Shown here in pieces: positions 1-4,230 of a stretch of 42,376 nucleotides of DNA. The position numbers were made by a program, and so were the translations under genes. Under the pieces are notes generated by a model. That model had not been told where the DNA came from, did no database searches, and saw only the letters and a list, made by a program, of their open reading frames with translations. The stretch is taken from the IMG/VR virus record IMGVR_UViG_3300042518_000803, positions 1 to 42,376 of that record. The stretch is one strand, 5' to 3'. Position 1 is the stretch's first letter. Every line of letters begins with the position of its first letter. Origin of the DNA: a virus.

Positions 1-178
1 TCTCAAGCAAGGATACGGCCTGATCCTTTACTAGCTTGACCGAGTAGTCAAAGTTCTTGTCGAACCACCACGGGAAGAACAGCGCCTTCCAATCGCTCTC
101 GTTGCGGTATGCCCGCATCCAGAACTCATACCACCAGTTCATTCCGGAGCCAGTACCCTCGTACGAGATGACCGTATT
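1..178. repeat. Terminal direct repeat, left copy (circular closure)
   Basis: Bases 1-178 match 42199-42376 with two differences: A at 128 versus G at 42326, and A at 152 versus C at 42350. Both lie at third codon positions of the terminase gene and are synonymous (Tyr and Thr). The overlap shows that the contig represents a circular or circularly permuted molecule. The synonymous differences point to population variation or reads from two close relatives rather than random error. A true short terminal repeat in the packaged DNA is less likely, because it lies in the middle of a gene and its two copies differ. Confidence 0.93.
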
Positions 179-811
179 GGGCTCGTCTGGTACAGCGTTC
201 TCGATCGCGATCGCACGTCTTTCTGGGTCGGGCCAGATCTGCGGCTCTGTGCAGTGAGCGAAGCGGTACATACCTCCACGGCAAGGGTCTGGGTTCTTAG
301 CCGTGTCGATGTCCAGCAGGCTGTAGATCGGGTCGTCGAAGTACAAGACGGACCGGTTCTCGTACTTCACCGGCAGCTTGAACGGCAGCTTGGTCTTCAT
401 GATCTTGCCGATCTCGAGCAGCGCGTTTGCGCCGTCTGTGTCGTCGGCAACGATGACGCCACGAGCGTTCGGAGTTCGAGTTACGTACTCGACTCCGTAC
501 CCAAGCCACAGCGTTGAGAAGCCCCACTTTCTAGCCTTGAGTGTGCAGTATCGCTCCGGCTTGCCTGCACGCTGAGTCCGAAGCCGGATCGCCTCAACCG
601 CACGCTGTACTCCGTTGAACTTCCAGCGACCCCACGATCCCGTCTTCTTGTCCTGAAGCTGCAGCACTCTTTCCATGTACTGCCTACGGTGCATCACTTC
701 CGCACCCAGCAGCGCCTTGTGCAGGGCGTACTCTCGCATCGGCCCAGCCTTGACCGCTGCACAGATTTGCTTGACGATCAGCTCCTCTTCTTCTCTTGAC
801 AGGGTGCGCAT
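1..811 (-). CDS. terL: Terminase large subunit, N-terminal part (continues at the right end)
   Basis: The packaging motor ATPase gene is cut by the window edge. It begins at ATG 811-809 and reads leftwards off the start of the window; joined across the 178-bp overlap to 42198-41186 it encodes 607 residues. This part holds the ATPase domain. A Walker A-like LKARKWGFST lies near residues 91-100, in the KAR..G.ST form seen in phage terminases. A Walker B/catalytic Glu segment HCTEPQIW lies near 186-193, and coupling motif III EGTGSG near 218-223. The start MRTLSREEEE is the only ATG near the upstream end of the open frame. The divergent gene at 832 starts 20 bp away. The ribosome binding site is weak (CAGAGAA). 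The assignment rests on motif order, length and the portal gene downstream. Confidence 0.93.
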   Translation of the reverse strand, partial: MRTLSREEEELIVKQICAAVKAGPMREYALHKALLGAEVMHRRQYMERVLQLQDKKTGSWGRWKFNGVQRAVEAIRLRTQRAGKPERYCTLKARKWGFSTLWLGYGVEYVTRTPNARGVIVADDTDGANALLEIGKIMKTKLPFKLPVKYENRSVLYFDDPIYSLLDIDTAKNPDPCRGGMYRFAHCTEPQIWPDPERRAIAIENAVPDEPNTVISYEGTGSGMNWWYEFWMRAYRNESDWKALFFPWWFDKNFDYSVKLVKDQAVSLLE

Positions 812-824
812 TTCTCTGTACAGA
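796..824 (+). promoter_or_regulatory. Possible sigma-70-type promoter for the lone plus-strand gene at 832
   Basis: A perfect TTGACA (796-801) is followed after 17 bp by TACAGA (819-824), a poor -10 match. Transcription would start about 7-8 bases downstream, almost on the ATG at 832, giving a leaderless or nearly leaderless message. No Shine-Dalgarno sequence precedes that ATG. The element overlaps the first codons of the terminase gene on the other strand. This is a pattern match only. Confidence 0.35.
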
Positions 825-831
825 CTACCGC

Positions 832-1158
832 ATGAAGCGTGCGTTCACCATTCTGGACCAGTACGAAAAGCGCATCGATCTTGAGATGGGCCGTGCTCGG
901 TTCATCAGCTGGATCGAGAGGCTCGAGCAGCAGTACAGCCCTGAGCAGGTCGACGCCATCGTGTCGGCCCTGCAGCGCGAGGCGCTATCGGCAGAGAAGC
1001 CGGCCGCGTTCACCATGTGGGCCGTCAAAGGCCCGATCGGTGCTTGGCTTACCGACTACGCCTACGACAAGATCAAGCGCATCGGCAAGCGGCAGAAGGG
1101 CTCAGGTACGGAGACGATTCAGAGCGTCTTGCGCAGAAGCCGCAGCGGCGCTCTTTGA
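832..1158 (+). CDS. Hypothetical protein, 108 aa, lone plus-strand gene inside the late block
   Basis: I do not recognise this protein. It starts MKRAFTILDQYEKRID, is charged and predicted mostly helical, contains a Trp-bearing middle (FTMWAVKGPIGAWL) and ends in a basic tail. It fills the gap of about 290 bases between two leftward genes, terminase (start 811) and the 91-residue gene ending at 1102, and this argues that it is real. Its last 57 bases run antisense to the end of the latter gene. No Shine-Dalgarno precedes ATG 832; a TTG at 796 in the same frame is a less likely start. It could be a packaging accessory or a regulator transcribed against the late operon, but nothing in the sequence shows which. 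Confidence 0.6.
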   Translation: MKRAFTILDQYEKRIDLEMGRARFISWIERLEQQYSPEQVDAIVSALQREALSAEKPAAFTMWAVKGPIGAWLTDYAYDKIKRIGKRQKGSGTETIQSVLRRSRSGAL

Positions 1159-1377
1159 CTTCGACTGCTGCAGCATGCCCTTGATCTCAGCGAGCGTGCG
1201 CAGAAGCTGATGCGCGACCTGCGGTCGCTTGCAGGTCTTCAGCGTGTCCAGCATCATGCGGACTACGAAGTCCTCGCTGATGTCATCGAACGTGAGCGCC
1301 TTGCCGGAGCCAAGAAGACGCTCGATTTCCTTGTAGCTCTCGTCCGAAAGAGACGATGCCGTAGCTGCGAAACGCAT
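1102..1377 (-). CDS. Small helical protein, 91 aa; possible small terminase or head accessory
   Basis: Starts MRFAATASSLSDESYKEIER and looks all-helical and charged, ending in an Ala/Ser/Lys-rich tail (KSKSAAAASAQ). Its ATG overlaps the stop of the preceding gene as ATGA at 1377, a translational-coupling arrangement, so it belongs to the same leftward operon. Small terminase subunits are often short helical proteins encoded just upstream of the large subunit, and this is the last leftward gene before terL. However, no helix-turn-helix can be identified with confidence. A head or assembly accessory is equally possible. The 3-prime end overlaps the convergent gene at 832-1158 by 57 bases. Confidence 0.65.
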   Translation of the reverse strand: MRFAATASSLSDESYKEIERLLGSGKALTFDDISEDFVVRMMLDTLKTCKRPQVAHQLLRTLAEIKGMLQQSKSKSAAAASAQDALNRLRT

Positions 1378-1745
1378 CAGATCTCCGCGATGTCGTAGTC
1401 GATGTATACGAGGCCCGCGCCTGCCGTGAACCGAATCGACACAGGCTGATCGATTTCGATCGGAGATGCGAGGTTGCTTCGGTTCGAGGCTATGTTGCCA
1501 CCGAACGAACCTTGCAGAATGACCGTGGCGTCGTCGATCGACTTGATCTGATACGTGAACGTCGTAGCGCCCGGAGCAACGAACGACATGATCTGGTTGA
1601 TCACAACCTTGCCAGAAGACTTGGTCACGTTCTGACCGTTGGCAAGGTACGCAGTGTGATCTTGCATCGCACCCGTGTGGATATTGATCGGGTGGAACGT
1701 CGTGTTCAGCGCATGCACGCCACCGACATCAATGAGCATGAACAT
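1377..1745 (-). CDS. Beta-rich hypothetical protein, 122 aa, probable virion component
   Basis: Starts MFMLIDVGGVHALN. The sequence is rich in Thr, Val, Ile and Gly with alternating hydrophobic residues, as in beta-sandwich decoration or head-fibre proteins; no family is recognised. I chose the ATG at 1745 because it lies one base past the stop of the preceding gene (1747) and the open frame further upstream is only the shadow of that gene. A second in-frame ATG lies at 1739. The stop overlaps the next start as ATGA. Position beside the structural genes suggests a capsid decoration or stabilising role, which is inference. Confidence 0.72.
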   Translation of the reverse strand: MFMLIDVGGVHALNTTFHPINIHTGAMQDHTAYLANGQNVTKSSGKVVINQIMSFVAPGATTFTYQIKSIDDATVILQGSFGGNIASNRSNLASPIEIDQPVSIRFTAGAGLVYIDYDIAEI

Positions 1746-1746
1746 G

Positions 1747-2118
1747 TCAGTTTGCGTGGATGTAAGAGACCAGAATGCGCATGGTGGCATCGGTCGCTCC
1801 GGCGCTGACGCCGAACCCATGCTTAAGTTCGAGCCACATCGGAGGCGTCGCCCTGTCTGCGGCAACGTTCACAGAGACTCCGTACGTGAACAGCGCAGAG
1901 CCCGACATGTTCGTGAACGTCAGCGTTGAAGCAGCAGTAGGTGTCGCGAGAAGCGTGATCCCCGTGATGATCACCTTCTGAGCTCCGAACAGCGCGGACA
2001 GCGTGTTCGTAGCGGTGGTGCCGCCCTGACCGTTGGTGGGGTACTGGACAGCAGCAGAAGCAGAGAAGTCCAGAACCATCCACCTCGAGGGCGGATACGG
2101 AGTGAGCGGCACCGGCAT
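1747..2118 (-). CDS. Beta-rich hypothetical protein, 123 aa, probable virion component
   Basis: Starts MPVPLTPYPPSRW. An N-terminal proline-rich stretch is followed by Thr/Ser/Ala-rich strands with short hydrophobic runs (VIITGITLLATPTAAS), the composition of small phage decoration or fibre proteins. It lies two bases after the stop of the 49-residue gene and one base before the next start, so it is part of a tight leftward operon. It may be a partner of the 122-residue protein that follows, with which it shares size and style but no clear sequence similarity. No known domain is recognised. Confidence 0.72.
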   Translation of the reverse strand: MPVPLTPYPPSRWMVLDFSASAAVQYPTNGQGGTTATNTLSALFGAQKVIITGITLLATPTAASTLTFTNMSGSALFTYGVSVNVAADRATPPMWLELKHGFGVSAGATDATMRILVSYIHAN

Positions 2119-2120
2119 GG

Positions 2121-2270
2121 CTACTGACCCTTGAACGGACGAGGGGCCTTCGTCGCGGCAGAGCCACGAGCACCCGTCTTGAGCGTGCCCGTGCTCTTGG
2201 CCTGATTAGGCTTGCCCTTGCTCATCGAGCCGGAGTTGCCAGAGCCAACGGGGTATTGCGAGCACTTCAT
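2121..2270 (-). CDS. Tiny basic Ser/Gly/Lys-rich protein, 49 aa
   Basis: Starts MKCSQYPVGSGNSGSMSKGK and ends RPFKGQ. It is low-complexity and rich in Lys, Gly, Ser and Ala, with almost no hydrophobic residues, so it should be disordered and positively charged. The ATG at 2270 follows the stop of the 27-residue gene (2272) with a one-base gap, and its own stop is two bases before the next ATG. The compact spacing on both sides supports translation. A role in binding nucleic acid, for example as a minor packaged protein, is plausible from charge alone. Confidence 0.65.
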   Translation of the reverse strand: MKCSQYPVGSGNSGSMSKGKPNQAKSTGTLKTGARGSAATKAPRPFKGQ

Positions 2271-2271
2271 C

Positions 2272-2355
2272 TCAGCACCCCTTCTCGGACTTCTCCGAGT
2301 GATAGCTCTTGCCCTTACCCTTGCCCTTACCCTTCGACATACCGACCTTCTTCAT
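2272..2355 (-). CDS. Tiny (KG)n peptide, 27 aa
   Basis: A 27-residue open frame, MKKVGMSKGKGKGKGK then SYHSEKSEKGC, preceded by a good ribosome binding site (AGGAGAT, 7 bases before ATG 2355). The alternating Lys-Gly run is encoded by mixed AAG and GGT/GGC codons, so this is not a simple DNA microsatellite artefact. It is strongly basic and ends in Cys. It is the first of a chain of closely packed leftward genes. I infer a nucleic-acid-binding or scaffold-like peptide; no family is known to me. Confidence 0.6.
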   Translation of the reverse strand: MKKVGMSKGKGKGKGKSYHSEKSEKGC

Positions 2356-2376
2356 TTTGATCTCCTGTTAGCGGCC

Positions 2377-2396
2377 GCTCCGGCCGTAGCCGGAGC
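2377..2396 (-). other. Hairpin with UACG tetraloop upstream of the KG peptide
   Basis: An 8-bp perfect inverted repeat, GCTCCGGC and GCCGGAGC, encloses a four-base loop that reads TACG on the minus strand and is closed by a C-G pair. C(UNCG)G loops are exceptionally stable in RNA. The hairpin lies between the RHH gene stop (2419) and the ribosome binding site at about 2362-2368. There is no T-tract, so it is not a classical terminator. It may protect or punctuate the late message. Confidence 0.55.
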
Positions 2397-2418
2397 ATAG
2401 CCTCAGGGATGGGCCTGT

Positions 2419-2628
2419 CTAGCCCTCCCGATTTTTCTCGATCTTGGCCAGCTTCGCCTCAACGAGCTGACGCACGAAAGCGGACACGGTAAGTCCGGAA
2501 TCCCACGCAGCCTTCTGAACCCTAGCGCCATCACGACGCTTGTTCATACGGAAGTAGATCATGCAGCCTCCGTCGAGGTAGGTACGGGGGCGTCCGGGCT
2601 TTCTGCTTTTCTTGTTGATAGTTGTCAT
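2419..2628 (-). CDS. AT-hook plus ribbon-helix-helix-type DNA-binding protein, 69 aa
   Basis: The N-terminus holds an AT-hook-like KPGRPRTY (residues 10-17), which in known proteins binds the minor groove of AT-rich DNA. Residues 24-60 fit a ribbon-helix-helix fold: a short strand (IYFRMNKRR), a first helix (ARVQKAAWDSG) and a second helix starting LTVSAFVRQLVEAKL. RHH proteins bind DNA as dimers and often regulate their own promoter. It is transcribed away from the RuvC-like gene with only 15 bp between the start codons, and is therefore placed to control both directions. The ribosome binding site is weak (GAAG). A second in-frame ATG could give a version lacking the AT-hook. Confidence 0.78.
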   Translation of the reverse strand: MTTINKKSRKPGRPRTYLDGGCMIYFRMNKRRDGARVQKAAWDSGLTVSAFVRQLVEAKLAKIEKNREG

Positions 2629-2643
2629 GCATAATTTCTTCGC
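2626..2643 (+). promoter_or_regulatory. Divergent start region with CATAAT -10-like box
   Basis: Only 15 bp separate the two start codons. A -10-like CATAAT (2630-2635, five of six consensus bases) would start transcription at about 2642, within two bases of the RuvC-like ATG, so that message would be essentially leaderless. No good -35 is obvious; TTGATA lies too close. The palindrome ATGCAT (2627-2632) overlaps both the RHH start codon and the -10 box and resembles the core of the GCATGC array at 4100-4156, which could make it an operator. Confidence 0.35.
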
Positions 2644-3165
2644 ATGTCAGCCAACCCCAGTCAAGTAATTATCGGCATCGACACCGGCCAGAAGGGTGCG
2701 GCCTGCGTCCTCATCGACGGGAAAGTGGCTCGAATTGTCGAGCTAACCGAGGAGTTCCCGCTTCAGCAGCTGGTTGCCTGCCTATGGGGGTACTCGACTC
2801 CGGTTGACTTCATCGACATCGTCTACGAGAAGCCGAGCGGCTTCATGTCGAAGAAGGCCAGCTGGTGGGCGGGGTACTACGAAGCGGTCTGCTTGGCGTT
2901 TGGAGAGTGGGCCATCCAGCACCACGCCTTCGACGCATCGGCTAGGATTCGGATCCGGTCCGTGCGCCCTCAGGACTGGCAGAAGCGACTGTTCACGACG
3001 ACCCCTCGCACCATGAAGACCAAGAAGCGTGCGGCCGTAGAGCTCCGACGCCTGATGCCTGAGGTCAACACCACCCACGACGGGTGCGTGGATGCCTGCC
3101 TGATCGCCCTCTACGGTCGGCTGACATCGGGCGGCGAGCCTTCCGTGACGCTCAACCTAGACTGA
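2644..3165 (+). CDS. RuvC-like Holliday junction resolvase, 173 aa
   Basis: A nuclease of the RNase H fold expected to cut four-way or branched DNA during recombination, repair or before packaging. The four acidic residues of the RuvC active site can be placed: Asp13 in IIGIDTGQKG (RuvC has GIDPG), Glu62 in DIVYEKP, and Asp146 and Asp150 in HDGCVDACLIALYGR. The length matches bacterial RuvC. ATG 2644 has no Shine-Dalgarno and would be almost leaderless. It is the first of three rightward genes. With the Cas4-like nuclease and Rad52-like protein at 10.3-12.5 kb it forms a plausible recombination set. The exact substrate cannot be read from the sequence. Confidence 0.88.
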   Translation: MSANPSQVIIGIDTGQKGAACVLIDGKVARIVELTEEFPLQQLVACLWGYSTPVDFIDIVYEKPSGFMSKKASWWAGYYEAVCLAFGEWAIQHHAFDASARIRIRSVRPQDWQKRLFTTTPRTMKTKKRAAVELRRLMPEVNTTHDGCVDACLIALYGRLTSGGEPSVTLNLD

Positions 3166-3166
3166 C

Positions 3167-3424
3167 ATGCCCAAGTACATGCTCTGTGGGTACTGCCCCT
3201 CCAAGGTCCGGATGGACCCCGAAGGCCCAGTTCTCCCTTCGACGAGGGGCGACATCCCCTACAGCCAGCATGCGCTACAGCATGAAGCCTTTGGGCCTAC
3301 CATCGATGACGGCTTTGTCACCCTGCCCAAGGGGGAGTACCGCCCGCCACGCCCCTTGCCGGGCTACTCCAAGCTGAACCGCGAGAGCGATGCCATGTTC
3401 CAAGAGGACCGTGGCTGGGACTGA
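3167..3424 (+). CDS. Hypothetical protein, 85 aa, with CxxC
   Basis: Starts MPKYMLCGYCPSK, one base after the stop of the RuvC-like gene, so it is probably translated by re-initiation; no independent ribosome binding site is visible. A single CGYC pair near residues 7-10 could be half of a metal site. The rest is rich in Pro, Gly and acidic residues, with no hydrophobic core evident, and it ends EDRGWD. No family is recognised. The gene before it and the DUF6321-type gene after it suggest a small phage accessory protein. Confidence 0.68.
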   Translation: MPKYMLCGYCPSKVRMDPEGPVLPSTRGDIPYSQHALQHEAFGPTIDDGFVTLPKGEYRPPRPLPGYSKLNRESDAMFQEDRGWD

Positions 3425-3452
3425 CTTACATTTCCGTTACCGAGCTCTAACA

Positions 3453-3689
3453 ATGGCGAAACGCAAGAAGGACGTGAATCTGTCGGTTGGCCGAGGCGAG
3501 AAGCTGTCGGTCAAGGAAGGCGCTGGCCTGACCGAAAAGGGCCGCCGGAAGTACAACGCGGCCACCGGGTCGAATCTGCAGGCTCCGACGAAGGACAAGG
3601 ATGACCCTCGTCACAAGAGCTTCTGCGCCCGCAGCCGTGGCTGGACCGGCGCTCGAGGCAAGGCTGCTCGCGCCCGCTGGGGCTGCTAG
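3453..3689 (+). CDS. DUF6321-type small basic phage protein, 78 aa
   Basis: The motif series LSVGRGEKLSVKEGAGLTEKG, then RRKYNAATGSNLQAP, then KSFCARSRGW and a basic Ala/Arg tail ending RWGC matches the DUF6321 family of phages as I recall it. Its function is unknown; the protein is basic and may bind nucleic acid or be packaged. I chose ATG 3453 (MAKRKKDVNLSV) because family members start here; the open frame extends upstream only through the end of the previous gene. The Shine-Dalgarno is poor. Its end overlaps the convergent membrane-protein gene by four bases. Confidence 0.82.
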   Translation: MAKRKKDVNLSVGRGEKLSVKEGAGLTEKGRRKYNAATGSNLQAPTKDKDDPRHKSFCARSRGWTGARGKAARARWGC

Positions 3690-4060
3690 GGCGTTTCCTT
3701 GAGCCGGTCGATCTTACGCAGATCGGCCTCGATGATGGCTAGGATGCGCTCCTGAGCCCACGTGATGCGTTGCTGCGAATGAGTGATTTCGCTCAGCTTG
3801 GCGACCACGATCTCTCCGTCGCCGGATGCCACCTGCACCGCGTTGCGGAGCGCGTGCATGGTCTCCTTGAGGATCTTGCGGTCTTCTGTCGCGTCAGCTC
3901 TGTCAGCGTCCATGCGGCGCAGGAGCTCGTCTCGGTCCTTGTCTGAGCGGCTTGCCATCCACTTGGCCATCCACACGCCGGCCGCCACGATAGGCCCGAC
4001 GATCGCCACCACGGTCTCCCACGAGATCGTCAGATACTGACCCTCAGACGCTCCAAGCAT
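3686..4060 (-). CDS. Membrane protein with coiled coil, 124 aa; holin or spanin candidate
   Basis: One clear transmembrane segment near residues 13-35 (WETVVAIVGPIVAAGVWMAKW) follows a short N-terminus, then comes a long charged helical or coiled-coil tail that is Asp/Arg/Glu-rich. This plan fits a class III-type holin, an inner-membrane spanin or another membrane effector; no enzymatic motif is present. It stands alone on the minus strand between the DUF6321-type gene and the large regulatory region, with GGGAGAG upstream of ATG 4060. It is the best lysis candidate because no conventional lysis cassette was found. The functional assignment is inference. Confidence 0.72.
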   Translation of the reverse strand: MLGASEGQYLTISWETVVAIVGPIVAAGVWMAKWMASRSDKDRDELLRRMDADRADATEDRKILKETMHALRNAVQVASGDGEIVVAKLSEITHSQQRITWAQERILAIIEADLRKIDRLKETP

Positions 4061-4091
4061 GTGTTCTCTCCCGCCATCTTAGCTCGCAAGT

Positions 4092-4169
4092 AGGCGGGAG
4101 CATGCCATACGCATGCATACGTATGCAAGAGCATGCACATGCATGCAAACGCATCTGTGTACAGGCGGG
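4092..4169. repeat. Flanking AGGCGGG direct repeats around the phased array
   Basis: The heptamer AGGCGGG occurs at 4092-4098 and again at 4163-4169, in the same orientation, just outside the GCATGC array. The second copy lies in the spacer of the CTGTGTA palindrome. Two 7-mers could recur by chance. Their bracketing position makes them worth recording as part of a composite regulatory or origin element. Confidence 0.4.
4100..4156. repeat. Helically phased GCATGC iteron array
   Basis: GCATGC or a one-to-two-base variant starts at 4100, 4111, 4121 (GTATGC), 4131, 4141 and 4151 (GCATCT). The last five are spaced exactly 10 bp apart and share the form GCATGCANAN, with the first 11 bp away. GCATGC is a palindrome, so every site lies on the same face of the helix. 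Such arrays are typical of cooperative protein-binding regions: iterons of replication origins, or operators for oligomerising regulators. It sits between the divergent membrane-protein gene (start 4060) and the rightward leader RNA. The host DnaA box is not obvious here. Confidence 0.8.
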
Positions 4170-4178
4170 CTTACACAG
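4155..4178. promoter_or_regulatory. Operator-like palindrome CTGTGTA-N10-TACACAG
   Basis: A perfect 7-bp inverted repeat with a 10-bp spacer starts in the last GCATGC-like unit. The overlapping 5-bp repeat TTACA (4171-4175) and TGTAA (4191-4195) adds a second dyad. Half-sites about 17 bp centre to centre are typical of dimeric regulators. It lies just upstream of the presumed start of rightward transcription; I could not identify a convincing promoter (TTGACT at 4197-4202 lacks a well-spaced -10). Confidence 0.5.
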
Positions 4179-4230
4179 CTCTTACCGTACTGTAACTTGA
4201 CTCGGCCTGCTCAGAAGGCACCCTAACTAA

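Noticed and set aside
1-178. Terminal repeat as a true packaged direct terminal repeat
   Set aside because: It lies inside terL, is short and its copies differ at synonymous sites; assembly overlap of a circular or permuted genome explains it better.
1377-1865. Longer form (162 aa) of the 122-residue gene
   Set aside because: The extra N-terminal part is the shadow of the preceding gene in another frame; the ATG at 1745 directly after that gene's stop is the natural start.
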